The notes: a model not told the origin generated them from the letters alone. 64,000 nt of DNA from SIG440 sp045631525 (GCA_045631525.1 JAZQUY010000013.1:26773-90772); one strand, 5' to 3'; positions 8,565-17,277 are shown, counted from the stretch's first letter. Program-made: numbers and translations.

Positions 8565-9770
8565 ATGACAAAAATCGACATTTTTTCAGGCTTTTTGGGA
8601 GCAGGAAAAACCACACTCATAAAAAAACTTCTTGACGAAGCCTATAAGGGCGAAAAGGTTGTTCTTATTGAAAATGAATTTGGTGAGATAGGTATAGATA
8701 GCGGATTTTTAAAGAATGCCGGTGTTGAAATCACCGAGATGAATTCCGGATGTATTTGTTGCAGTCTTGTGGGAGATTTCAGCGAGGCTCTTAAAAAGGT
8801 AATTGATGAATTTAATCCTGACAGAATTCTTATTGAACCATCAGGCGTAGGAAAGCTCAGTGACGTTATCAAAGCTGTTAAAAATACTGATAGCGAAAAA
8901 ATTATTCTTAACAGCTTTACCGCCGTTGTTGATGCGAAAAAATGCAAGGTTTATATGAAAAACTTTGGCGAGTTCTATAATGACCAGATTGAAAATGCAG
9001 GTGCAATTATTCTCAGCCACACAATTGGTCTTGATAATGAGAAAATCGAAAATTGTATAGGACTTATCCGTGAAAAAAACGGCAAGGCTGCAATTATTTC
9101 AACACCCTGGGAAGAGCTCGATGGAATGATAATTCTAAAAACAATGGAGGGAAATAACACCCTTGAAGCAGAGCTCACAGCCCTTAAAGAAGAGCAGGAC
9201 GTATGTCCTGAATGCGGAGGACATCATCACCATCATCACGATGAGCACTGTAAATGCGGACACGAGCATCACGAACACCACGAACACCATCACGAAGACT
9301 GTGATTGTGAACATCACGAACATCACCACCATCATGATGAACACTGTGACTGTGAACCTCATGAACATTGTGAACATAAACACGGGCATCATCACAAACA
9401 CGAACACCACCATGAAGAGTGTTGCTGTGGGCATGACCACCATGAACATCATCACGAGCACGCTCATCACCATCATCACGCTGATGAGGTATTCGCAAGC
9501 TGGGGTGCTGAAACCACCTCAAAATATACCATTGAAGAAATAAAAAATGCACTATCTGAGCTTGGAAATGAAGAAAAATTTGGTATGGTACTCCGTGCCA
9601 AGGGCATTGTTGCCGAAAATAATGGAAAATGGATACACTTTGACTATGTACCGGGCGAATCTGATGTGCGTTTTGGTACAGCTGAAATTATTGGTCGCAT
9701 ATGTGTTATTGGCTCAAAGCTTAACAAGGAAGCAGTTGAAAAATTGTTTTCTGCAAGTGAAAAGAAATAA
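8565..9770 (+). CDS. CobW/COG0523 family GTPase with very His-rich metal-binding insert
   Basis: A 401-residue member of the G3E GTPase family, whose members load metals such as zinc or cobalt into target proteins. P-loop GFLGAGKTT is at residues 9-17, the metal-binding CxCC motif (C63, C65, C66) sits in NSGCICC, and IEPSG follows. The usual NKxD base-recognition motif is replaced by LSHTIGLD, so nucleotide specificity may be relaxed. Residues about 214-305 form a spacer in which about half the residues are His and about a dozen are Cys, a strong metal buffer. A CobW C-terminal domain follows (FASWGAET to the end). ATG 8565 has AGAGGA upstream. It is first in an operon with a second CobW-like protein 21 bases downstream. 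Confidence 0.88.
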   Translation: MTKIDIFSGFLGAGKTTLIKKLLDEAYKGEKVVLIENEFGEIGIDSGFLKNAGVEITEMNSGCICCSLVGDFSEALKKVIDEFNPDRILIEPSGVGKLSDVIKAVKNTDSEKIILNSFTAVVDAKKCKVYMKNFGEFYNDQIENAGAIILSHTIGLDNEKIENCIGLIREKNGKAAIISTPWEELDGMIILKTMEGNNTLEAELTALKEEQDVCPECGGHHHHHHDEHCKCGHEHHEHHEHHHEDCDCEHHEHHHHHDEHCDCEPHEHCEHKHGHHHKHEHHHEECCCGHDHHEHHHEHAHHHHHADEVFASWGAETTSKYTIEEIKNALSELGNEEKFGMVLRAKGIVAENNGKWIHFDYVPGESDVRFGTAEIIGRICVIGSKLNKEAVEKLFSASEKK

Positions 9771-9791
9771 TTTTGAAAGGTTGATTTTGAA

Positions 9792-10730
9792 TTGGATATA
9801 GCAGTATATTTGTTTACGGGATTTCTCGATTCCGGAAAATCCACATTTATCCGTGAAACCATGAATGACCCAAGGTTTGTAAATGGCGAAAGAACACTTC
9901 TTTTGCTTTGCGAAGAGGGGGAAGCGGAATTTGATATTGACGCGTTAAATAAAAAACAGGTTTTTGTGGAGGTTATTGACGAGCCGACACAGCTTGATAC
10001 AAAAAATCTCTCTGAGCTTTGCAAAAAGCACAAGGCAAGCCGTGTTGTTATTGAGTATAACGGAATGTGGGAGCTTGGTGATTTATATTCAAATATGCCT
10101 GACAATTGGGTTTTGTATCAGGAAATTACTTTTGTTGACTCAAATGTTTTTCTCGCATACAACTTGAATATGCGAAATCTTGTGGTGGACAAACTTCAAA
10201 ACCCCGAGCTCGTGGTATTCAACAGATGCAAAAGTGATGTGGACAAAAATGAACTTCACAAAATTGTCAGAGGCATTAGCCGCAAATGCGACATCCTTTA
10301 TGAATATGAAAACGGGGAAATTGAACCTGACGAAATTGAAGACCCGTTGCCATTTGATATTGATGCCGACACCATTGAAATAGGAATAAACGATTATGCA
10401 ATATGGTATCGTGATTTGATTGAAGAAATGGATGAATACCACAAAAAAACTGTCAAGTTTACTGGTATACTCACCATTGACAAGCGTATGCCTGCCGATT
10501 GTTTTGTTATAGGACGCCCTGTTATGACCTGCTGTGTTGATGATATTTCGTTTAAAGGCATTCTTGGTACAAACAGAGGGAATATGATGAAAAACGGTGA
10601 CTGGGTTATTCTCACCGCAGAAATAAGGGTCGAAAAGCACACGCTCTACCGTGGCAAAGGCCCGGTTCTTTATCTCAAAGATTATTCATTAACCGGCGAA
10701 CCCGCCGACCCGGTTGCTACATTTTATTAA
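9792..10730 (+). CDS. CobW-like GTPase fused to a YcgQ/TIGR03943-like C-terminal domain
   Basis: A 312-residue protein in two parts. The N-terminal part has a P-loop GFLDSGKST (residues 10-18) and a CobW-like core, but the CxCC metal motif is missing and FNRCKSD stands where NKxD is expected. The C-terminal part (about residues 215-312) contains CFVIGRPVMTCCVDDISFKGILG and GDWVILTAEI, which I recognise as the C-terminal domain of YcgQ (TIGR03943, DUF1980), normally a partner of the YcgR permease; no such permease is in this window. The start is TTG 9792 with GAAAGG 11 bases upstream; no ATG fits. The role is probably metal handling together with the preceding His-rich GTPase. Confidence 0.75.
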   Translation: MDIAVYLFTGFLDSGKSTFIRETMNDPRFVNGERTLLLLCEEGEAEFDIDALNKKQVFVEVIDEPTQLDTKNLSELCKKHKASRVVIEYNGMWELGDLYSNMPDNWVLYQEITFVDSNVFLAYNLNMRNLVVDKLQNPELVVFNRCKSDVDKNELHKIVRGISRKCDILYEYENGEIEPDEIEDPLPFDIDADTIEIGINDYAIWYRDLIEEMDEYHKKTVKFTGILTIDKRMPADCFVIGRPVMTCCVDDISFKGILGTNRGNMMKNGDWVILTAEIRVEKHTLYRGKGPVLYLKDYSLTGEPADPVATFY

Positions 10731-10742
10731 AAAATTTCACAT

Positions 10743-10786
10743 CTCCTGAAATATTGCATATACTATTTACAGAAATATTTCAGGAG
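10743..10786 (+). promoter_or_regulatory. Stem that encloses the ribosome binding site of the AsnB-like gene
   Basis: Perfect 13-base arms CTCCTGAAATATT (10743-10755) and AATATTTCAGGAG (10774-10786) with an 18-base loop. The 3' arm contains most of the AGGAGG (10782-10787) used by the next gene. Seven T residues follow four bases later, so the same stem could also terminate transcription. Either way it can control the downstream gene. Confidence 0.65.
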
Positions 10787-10795
10787 GCGATTTTT

Positions 10796-12631
10796 TTGTC
10801 AGGAATTGCGGGAATTGTAAGCCCAACCAGATGCCTTGACCTTGAACTTGGCAATATAAATCTTATGACCGAAGCGATGCAGGCAAGAGGAAGAAGTGCA
10901 TTCAAAATAAAGAATTCAAAATTGGCTGTTTTTGGATGTGCATCATCAGTTTTTTGTAATAATGACGAAAAACAAATCCCCTGTTCCCTAAAAAAAGACG
11001 GGGTGGAGTATGTAATTTGTTTTGACGGACTTATTTATAACAGCGACGAGCTTAAAAGTGAGCTCAGCAAAAAGTATTATGATACCGAGGCTATGAATGA
11101 CCACGAATTGGTTCTGCACTCGTTTTTGAGATGGGGAGCAGGCTGTCTCACTCGTCTTGACGGCATTTTTGCGTTTTCAATATGGAATTCAAAAACAAAC
11201 GAACTTTTTCTTGCCCGTGATAGATTTGGCATAAAACCTCTTTATTTTACCATCAAAAACGACTGCTTGATTTTCGCATCTCAAATCAAAGGGGTTCTTT
11301 CTCATCCAAATGTTGATGCTGTTATTGACAAAACAGGTCTTTGTGAGGTTTTGGGGCTTGGTCCAGCACAAACTCAAGGCTGTGGAACTTTCAAAGGAAT
11401 AAGCGAAATAAAACCTGCACATTTTGCATTATTTTCAAGAGACGGTTTTGTTACTCACAAATATTGGCAACTTGAATCAAAGACCTTCTCGGAAAGTTTT
11501 GATGAATGTCTTGAAAATACCCGTAACCTTACATTTGATGCCATTAGCTCTCAAATATCGAACAAAGGCAGAAAAATGGCATTTTTCCTATCGGGAGGAG
11601 TGGATTCCAGTGCCATTGTTGCCTTTGCATCAAAAACTTTGGGAAGAAGGATTGATACATTTTCTCTTAAATATAACCACAATGATGAATTTTTCACCCC
11701 CACTGAATACCAGCCCGCTTCGGATGATTACTTTATTGATTTGGTAAAGGAAGAATGTAATACAAATCATCACATCATAACAGTTGACACCCTCGACCTT
11801 GTGAAGCATCTTACGGATGCTGTTGATGCACGGGATTTGCCCGGTATGGCGGATGTGGACTCTTCGCTGTATTTTCTTTGTAAAGAGATGGGCAAAGACT
11901 TTTCGGGCGCAGTTTCAGGTGAATGTGCTGACGAAGTTTTTGGCGGTTATCCGTGGTTTCACAGAAAAGAAGATTTTGATGCCGATATATTCCCATGGGC
12001 AAAGAATATTGAGCTCAGACAAAACCTTGTGTCACCTGACATTTTCACCCGTGATGAAATTTCAGAGTATATACAGGAAAAGTATCTAATGAGCATAAAA
12101 GAAACTCCGGTTTGCGCCTCGGATTCTCCCGAAGAAAAACGCAGACGTGAAATTGCTTTCCTAAACCTTAATTGGTTTATGTATACACTTGGTGCACGAA
12201 GTGAACGTATAGGGATGAACAACGGACTTGAAATAAGAATGCCCTTTTGCAATTACAAGCTTGTAGAGTATGTATGGAACATTCCTTGGGAGTTCAAGGC
12301 ATACAAAGGAAGAGAAAAGGGTCTTTTGAGAACTGTGTTTGACGGACTTTTGCCTGAGGAAGTGTTGTGGCGCAAAAAAAGCCCGTTTCCAAAGACACAT
12401 AACCCAGAATATGAGGAAGTTGTCAAAGATATAGTTCGAGGAATTTTTAGCGATAAAAATTCACCTATACATGGCATCGTAAACGAAAAGTTCATTGTGG
12501 ACCTTATGGGTACGCCGTCTGACTATGGAAAGCCATGGTTTGGACAGCTTATGGCAACACCACAGCTTTATGCGTATATTATTCAACTTGAATACTGGCT
12601 TAAAAAGTATCATATAACAATAAAAATATAA
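10796..12631 (+). CDS. Asparagine synthetase B-like protein with degenerate glutaminase site
   Basis: A 611-residue protein with the two-domain layout of AsnB. The synthetase domain is intact: pyrophosphatase loop FFLSGGVDSSAIV (S266-S272), SGECADEVFGGYPW, RSERIGMNNGLEIRMPF and KSPFPKTHNP. The N-terminal Ntn-hydrolase domain is recognisable (LARDRFGIKPLYF) but its active site is lost: the residue after the start is Ser, not the nucleophilic Cys; NGEIYN has become DGLIYN; and the Arg of HRRLSIID is missing. Glutamine hydrolysis is therefore unlikely, and ammonia or another amine would have to serve as nitrogen donor. The start is TTG 10796, eight bases after AGGAGG; a start further upstream would lie inside the stem. 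A HAD phosphatase gene follows 13 bases downstream. Confidence 0.85.
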   Translation: MSGIAGIVSPTRCLDLELGNINLMTEAMQARGRSAFKIKNSKLAVFGCASSVFCNNDEKQIPCSLKKDGVEYVICFDGLIYNSDELKSELSKKYYDTEAMNDHELVLHSFLRWGAGCLTRLDGIFAFSIWNSKTNELFLARDRFGIKPLYFTIKNDCLIFASQIKGVLSHPNVDAVIDKTGLCEVLGLGPAQTQGCGTFKGISEIKPAHFALFSRDGFVTHKYWQLESKTFSESFDECLENTRNLTFDAISSQISNKGRKMAFFLSGGVDSSAIVAFASKTLGRRIDTFSLKYNHNDEFFTPTEYQPASDDYFIDLVKEECNTNHHIITVDTLDLVKHLTDAVDARDLPGMADVDSSLYFLCKEMGKDFSGAVSGECADEVFGGYPWFHRKEDFDADIFPWAKNIELRQNLVSPDIFTRDEISEYIQEKYLMSIKETPVCASDSPEEKRRREIAFLNLNWFMYTLGARSERIGMNNGLEIRMPFCNYKLVEYVWNIPWEFKAYKGREKGLLRTVFDGLLPEEVLWRKKSPFPKTHNPEYEEVVKDIVRGIFSDKNSPIHGIVNEKFIVDLMGTPSDYGKPWFGQLMATPQLYAYIIQLEYWLKKYHITIKI

Positions 12632-12644
12632 ACGAGGAAAACCA

Positions 12645-13283
12645 ATGATAAAAGCAGTTTTATTTGATTTTGACGGAACCTTAATCGACACCAACGAGCT
12701 TATTTTTATGTCTTACAGAGAGGCATTTCGCAAGGTTCTAAACCGTGAAATTGATGATGAAGAAATTTTAAAATTATACGGCAGACCGCTTCGTGGCTCA
12801 CTTCTTGAATACGGTGAGCCCGGCGAGATGCTTTATCGGGTTTACCGTGAATTTAACGAAAGTCGTCATGACAGTATTGCGAAATCCTTTGACGGCGTAT
12901 ATGAGGGACTTGTAGAAATTAAAGAAAAGGGCTATAAAATGGGAATTGTCACCTCGAAACGCTTACCATTGGTGAAACGCGGTCTTGACCTAATTGGAAT
13001 TTCGGAGTTTTTTAAAACAGTAATAACCCTCGAAGATACAAAGCGCGGAAAACCCGACCCCGAACCACTTATCTTAGGATGCGAAAGGCTTGGTGTACTC
13101 CCTGAAGAAACCATTTACGTCGGTGACAGTATTTTTGATATGGAGGCTGCAAAAAATGCAAACTGCCGTCTTTGCGGTGTAAAATACACACTTACTGACC
13201 ACGAAAAAATTCTGGAATACAATCCCGACTTTTTTGTTGAAACAATAAAGGAACTCGCAGATTATTTGGAAGAAGTTGATTAA
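12645..13283 (+). CDS. HAD family hydrolase (PpaX/Gph-like phosphatase)
   Basis: A 212-residue haloacid-dehalogenase-type phosphatase. Motif I is DFDGTLIDT (residues 8-16), motif II is VTSKR, motif III is the Lys of KRGKPDPEP and motif IV is GDSIFDMEAA. The alpha-helical cap between motifs I and II and the overall length match pyrophosphatase PpaX and phosphoglycolate phosphatase, which cannot be separated by eye. It sits 13 bases after the AsnB-like gene and its stop codon touches the next start. Confidence 0.85.
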   Translation: MIKAVLFDFDGTLIDTNELIFMSYREAFRKVLNREIDDEEILKLYGRPLRGSLLEYGEPGEMLYRVYREFNESRHDSIAKSFDGVYEGLVEIKEKGYKMGIVTSKRLPLVKRGLDLIGISEFFKTVITLEDTKRGKPDPEPLILGCERLGVLPEETIYVGDSIFDMEAAKNANCRLCGVKYTLTDHEKILEYNPDFFVETIKELADYLEEVD

Positions 13284-14195
13284 ATGCCGTTAATGTTGGA
13301 ATATAAAGCCACCCAAAACGATGAAGGAAAAACTGTTGAACGTATTCTCAAAAGAGAATTTGGAATTTCCTCAAAGCTTATGGTTTATCTGAAAATGAAT
13401 AAAAAGCTTTTTCTGAATGGTGAGACTTGCCGAAGTGTTGACCAGTGCAAAAAAAACGATGTAATTTTAGCAGATGTATCCGAAGATAATGATGGAATAG
13501 GTGAAATTAAACCCTGGTCAAAAAAACTTGAAATACTTTACGAGGACGAGTTTTTGCTTGTTGTTTCAAAGCCAGGTAATATGGAGGTTCATCCATGCCT
13601 TGGAAACCGCGATACAACCCTTGCCAATGCGGTTATGCATCATTGGGCGGCGCGCAGGGAATACCACAATTATCACATAGTGAATAGATTGGACAAGGAT
13701 ACATCTGGTATTTGCATAATAGCCAAAAACAGATTTGCTCACGGAGTGCTTTCGGCTCAACTTAAGGCAAAAACTTTTAAACGGGGATATACAGCAATCG
13801 TCCATGGAAAGCTACAGGAAGAAAGCGGAAGTATTGAATTGCCTATAAAAAGGGACAGTTCGGGCATAATAAAAAGAACAGTGGCGGAGGATGGTAAATA
13901 CGCAAAAACCAACTATTGCATTCTCTCGTCCGGTAAAAACTTTTCGGTGGTGAATATAAATTTAGAAACCGGACGAACCCACCAGATAAGAGTGCACTTT
14001 TCACATATAGGACATCCTTTATTCGGAGATTGGCTGTATGGTGATGGTGATAACGAAAAAGCCTTTATTGACAGGCAGGCGCTTCATGCAGGATATACCA
14101 AGTTCATACATCCAGCAACCAAAAAGACAATGGTTTTCAATGTTCCCTTCCCATGCGATATGGAAAGCCTAATCAATCTTGTAAAAAAGGAATAA
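13284..14195 (+). CDS. RluA family pseudouridine synthase
   Basis: A 303-residue RNA modification enzyme. An N-terminal S4-like domain (about residues 15-75) is followed by the catalytic domain with NRLDKDTSGICIIAKN, where Asp is the nucleophile; the usual first His of HRLD is Asn. RTHQIRVHFSHIGHPLFGDWLYG is the second family signature. The start codon follows the stop of the HAD gene without a gap (alternative ATG 13293), suggesting translational coupling. Target RNA and position cannot be inferred. Confidence 0.9.
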   Translation: MPLMLEYKATQNDEGKTVERILKREFGISSKLMVYLKMNKKLFLNGETCRSVDQCKKNDVILADVSEDNDGIGEIKPWSKKLEILYEDEFLLVVSKPGNMEVHPCLGNRDTTLANAVMHHWAARREYHNYHIVNRLDKDTSGICIIAKNRFAHGVLSAQLKAKTFKRGYTAIVHGKLQEESGSIELPIKRDSSGIIKRTVAEDGKYAKTNYCILSSGKNFSVVNINLETGRTHQIRVHFSHIGHPLFGDWLYGDGDNEKAFIDRQALHAGYTKFIHPATKKTMVFNVPFPCDMESLINLVKKE

Positions 14196-14253
14196 AAAAC
14201 GATTAACTTTACACAAAAAATTCAAAAAAAATTAACAAAACGGAAAAAAAGTG

Positions 14254-14282
14254 TTGACTTATAACAAAATTTTTAGTATTCT
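14254..14282 (+). promoter_or_regulatory. Probable promoter of HPr gene
   Basis: TTGACT (14254-14259), 17 bases, then TATTCT (14277-14282). A TATACT a few bases later (14283-14288) is a competing -10 but at poor spacing. Confidence 0.45.
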
Positions 14283-14329
14283 TATACTATCGAGGTTTTT
14301 CGATTGGAAATGATTAAAGGAGCGTTTTT

Positions 14330-14590
14330 ATGTTTTTAAAAGAAGTTGTTATCCAGAATCATGTGGGACTTCATGCAAGACCTGCTACATTTTTTATACA
14401 GAAAGCAAACGAATATAAGTCAAGCATCTGGATTGAAAAGGACGAAAAGAAAGTCAACGCAAAGAGCCTTCTTGGTGTTTTGTCTCTTGGTGTTACCAAA
14501 GGAGTCAGCATCACTATTATGGCTGATGGCTCAGATGAAGAACAAGCGGTGAATGACTTGGTTGCTCTTGTGTCCTCTGACTTTGCTTAA
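14330..14590 (+). CDS. ptsH: Phosphocarrier protein HPr
   Basis: An 86-residue HPr. H15 in GLHARPA is the residue phosphorylated by enzyme I of the phosphotransferase system. S46 in NAKSLLGVLSLG is the site used by HPr kinase for carbon catabolite control, so this is a true HPr rather than Crh (which lacks H15). It is not next to ptsI and has its own promoter and terminator. AAAGGAG lies upstream of ATG 14330. Confidence 0.93.
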   Translation: MFLKEVVIQNHVGLHARPATFFIQKANEYKSSIWIEKDEKKVNAKSLLGVLSLGVTKGVSITIMADGSDEEQAVNDLVALVSSDFA

Positions 14591-14614
14591 ATAAATATTG
14601 TTTTTACAGAAAAT

Positions 14615-14638
14615 GCCTTACTTTGTGTAAGGCTTTTT
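14615..14638 (+). terminator. Intrinsic terminator of ptsH
   Basis: GCCTTAC (14615-14621) and GTAAGGC (14627-14633) around a five-base loop, then TTTTTG. Confidence 0.85.
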
Positions 14639-14677
14639 GTGATATATAGGGATTTTTTTGAAAGGACGGTGAAATTT

Positions 14678-16525
14678 ATGGATATAAAAAAGAAGCTTTC
14701 TTCTTTGCCTCTTTGTCCTGGAGTTTATATTATGAAAAACTCAGCCGGAAAGGTAATTTATGTGGGAAAGAGCAAAACTCTAAAAAACCGCGTAAGTCAA
14801 TATTTTGCAAATCTTTCAAGCCATTCTCCAAAGACCGTGGCAATGGTCAATAGCATAGCCGATTTTGACTATATAATCACCGATTCTGAGGCAGAAGCTT
14901 TGGCACTTGAATGCAACCTTATAAAAAAACACAGACCCAAGTACAATATTCTACTAAAAGATGACAAGCAATATCCATATATAAAAATAACCGCTGGAGA
15001 GAAATTTCCCCGTATTTTTATTACCCGTGAGGTAAAAAAAGACGGTTCACTTTATTTTGGACCATATATGACAGCATCAAACCTGAAAAAAGCAGTGGAA
15101 GAGGTACGTAAAGCGTTTAAAATACGTAGTTGCAAAAAGAACATAGATGACCAAAACCATCGACCTTGCCTGTATTTTCGCATAGGAGAGTGCAGTGCCC
15201 CTTGTGCGGGAAAAACTTCAGCCGAAGAATATAAAAAATCTATAAATGAGGCATCAGATATTCTTAGTAGCAAATATGACATTCTTGAGAAAAAAATTAG
15301 AGATGATATGTTAAAGGCCTCAGAAAATCTGGATTTCGAAAAGGCAGCGGTTCTTCGTGATAAGCTCCAAAGCATAAATGTTTTAAAGGAGACACAGAAA
15401 GTATCCTCTGCAAACGACAACGATATGGACTTTATCGGTGTCTACAAAGAAGGAAACGATTTTTGCATCCAGGTTTTTTATTACAGGAACGGAAACGCTG
15501 TAAAGGCTGAACACTTTACATTTAAAGACGAACTGTTGGGAGCAAACGAGCTTGTAGAGCAGTTTGTAAAGCAATTTTACTTCACATCAACAAATATACC
15601 ACCCGAGATTTTAATATCAGAGGATTTTGATGATAAAGAAACTGTTGAGCTGTGGCTTTCGGAGAACGCTGGGTATAAGGTAATTTTCAACATTCCCAAA
15701 CGTGGCAAAAAAGCCCAGATTATGCAGATGGTTATTTCCAATGCAAAGGAATCACTATACAAGTTTAAATCAGAAGAGGCGAAAGGAAAAGAAAAGCAAA
15801 ATCGAATTTTATCGGATGTTACCAGGCTTTTAAACCTTTCAAAAACGCCTTTCAGGATTGAATCTTATGATATATCCAACTTTTCAGGTGCATCTTCAGT
15901 AGGTGCTGAAATTGTTTATGTAAATGCTGTACCCAAAAAGAGCCTATACCGAAAATTCAATATAAAGACTGTGATTGGCGCAAACGACTATGACAGCATG
16001 TGTGAAGTTATTTTTCGCAGGATAAACGAAGCGTATAGAGAAGAAGATTTAATAAACGATGGAAAATTATCACCTGAAAAAGCTAAGTTTTTGCCGCTCC
16101 CTGACCTTATTTTGCTTGACGGTGGGAAAGGTCATGTCAGTGCCGTAAAGAAAATGCTCGATACTTTGGGCGAAGAAATACCTGTTTTTGGGCTTGTTAA
16201 GGACAAAACACACAGAACTCGTGGGATTACTGATGAATTTAATGAATTTTATATTGAAAAACGAAGTGAACTGTTTCGTTTTTTCTCCGGTATTCAGGAC
16301 GAGGTTCATCGATTTGTGATAACTGCCTGCCGTCGAAAACATCAAAGGGACACACTCAGCTTTGGTCTTGAAGAAATAAGTGGAGTAGGTCCTGCTAACA
16401 GAACAAAGCTTCTCAAAGCCTTTGGCAGTATTAAAAAAATCAAGGAATCAACGTTTGAAGAACTTTCTCAGGTTGTTCCATCAAATATTGCCAAAAATGT
16501 ATACGAATATTTTAAAAAAGGATAA
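14678..16525 (+). CDS. uvrC: Excinuclease ABC subunit C
   Basis: A 615-residue subunit that makes the two incisions in nucleotide excision repair. It has an N-terminal GIY-YIG nuclease (PGVYIMKNSAGKVIYVGKS, residues about 13-31), a UVR motif (LDFEKAAVLRDKLQSI), the UvrC RNase-H-like endonuclease (SYDISNFSGASSVGAEIVY; LPDLILLDGGKGHVSAV) and C-terminal helix-hairpin-helix motifs (ISGVGPANRTKLLKAFG). AAAGGA precedes ATG 14678; GTG 14669 and an earlier ATG at 14639 are less well placed. The next gene starts five bases after the stop. Confidence 0.95.
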   Translation: MDIKKKLSSLPLCPGVYIMKNSAGKVIYVGKSKTLKNRVSQYFANLSSHSPKTVAMVNSIADFDYIITDSEAEALALECNLIKKHRPKYNILLKDDKQYPYIKITAGEKFPRIFITREVKKDGSLYFGPYMTASNLKKAVEEVRKAFKIRSCKKNIDDQNHRPCLYFRIGECSAPCAGKTSAEEYKKSINEASDILSSKYDILEKKIRDDMLKASENLDFEKAAVLRDKLQSINVLKETQKVSSANDNDMDFIGVYKEGNDFCIQVFYYRNGNAVKAEHFTFKDELLGANELVEQFVKQFYFTSTNIPPEILISEDFDDKETVELWLSENAGYKVIFNIPKRGKKAQIMQMVISNAKESLYKFKSEEAKGKEKQNRILSDVTRLLNLSKTPFRIESYDISNFSGASSVGAEIVYVNAVPKKSLYRKFNIKTVIGANDYDSMCEVIFRRINEAYREEDLINDGKLSPEKAKFLPLPDLILLDGGKGHVSAVKKMLDTLGEEIPVFGLVKDKTHRTRGITDEFNEFYIEKRSELFRFFSGIQDEVHRFVITACRRKHQRDTLSFGLEEISGVGPANRTKLLKAFGSIKKIKESTFEELSQVVPSNIAKNVYEYFKKG

Positions 16526-16530
16526 TTTTT

Positions 16531-17244
16531 ATGTCTGTTATTATTGATAAAAATGCACCTGTCAACATTATTGAAACCCTTGAGAAGCTTGAGATAAAAT
16601 ACTATTTTTCAGCAAGCATTGACAAACTTTATTCACCGGTTAACACTCATCCTGATATGCAGATTCATTTTCTGTCAGACAGCATTGCTGTTGCGGCACC
16701 ATGTGTGTTTGAATATTACAAAAAAACACTTCCAAGCCATATAAACCTGATTAAAGGAAGTAGAGAAGTTGAGGGCACATATCCTTTTGATATTGCATAT
16801 AATGTAGCATCTTTGGGTAAAAGAATAATAGGAAATCTTTCTTATACCGATGCTGTAATCAAAAGGCTTTATGCAGATTCTGAATATGAATTTTGCGACG
16901 TGAAACAAGGATATACAAAGTGCAACCTATGCATTGTTAATGAAAATTCTGTCATAACAGAGGATGAGGGACTCTCAAAAGCGCTCATTTCAAAAGGAAT
17001 TGATGTATTGAAAGTCCCTGCAGGCGAAATATCTTTGTCAGAATTTCCTTACGGATTTATAGGCGGTGCATCAGGATTTGTTGCGCCAAAAATTCTTGGA
17101 TTTTGCGGAAATATTGACACTCTCAGTTATGCAAATTCTATCAAAACCTTTTTGAAAGAAAAAGGCGTTGAATTTGTATCCTTGTCACACGATAACCTTC
17201 TTGACCTTGGCAGCATTGTATATTTCAAAGATTTTCCTTATTGA
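16531..17244 (+). CDS. DUF6873-like protein, putative amidinotransferase/deiminase-type fold
   Basis: A 237-residue protein that I recall as the family described as DUF6873 with a guanidino-group-modifying-enzyme fold; I could not confirm this. Visible motifs are GTYPFDIAYNVASLG, QGYTKCNLCIVNE, a central EDEGLSKAL and FIGGASGFVAPKILGF. No signal peptide or membrane segment. It starts five bases after uvrC and is followed 33 bases later by ytxC, an order that suggests one operon. The biochemical role is unknown. Confidence 0.6.
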   Translation: MSVIIDKNAPVNIIETLEKLEIKYYFSASIDKLYSPVNTHPDMQIHFLSDSIAVAAPCVFEYYKKTLPSHINLIKGSREVEGTYPFDIAYNVASLGKRIIGNLSYTDAVIKRLYADSEYEFCDVKQGYTKCNLCIVNENSVITEDEGLSKALISKGIDVLKVPAGEISLSEFPYGFIGGASGFVAPKILGFCGNIDTLSYANSIKTFLKEKGVEFVSLSHDNLLDLGSIVYFKDFPY

Positions 17245-17277
17245 TTTTGCCTCAAAAAAAGGAGGAAGACCCATTTT

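Noticed and set aside
9204..9485. Tandem short repeats that look like a repeat array
   Set aside because: They are CAC/CAT codons of the His-rich part of a CobW gene; there is no repeat-spacer structure, and no CRISPR array was seen anywhere.
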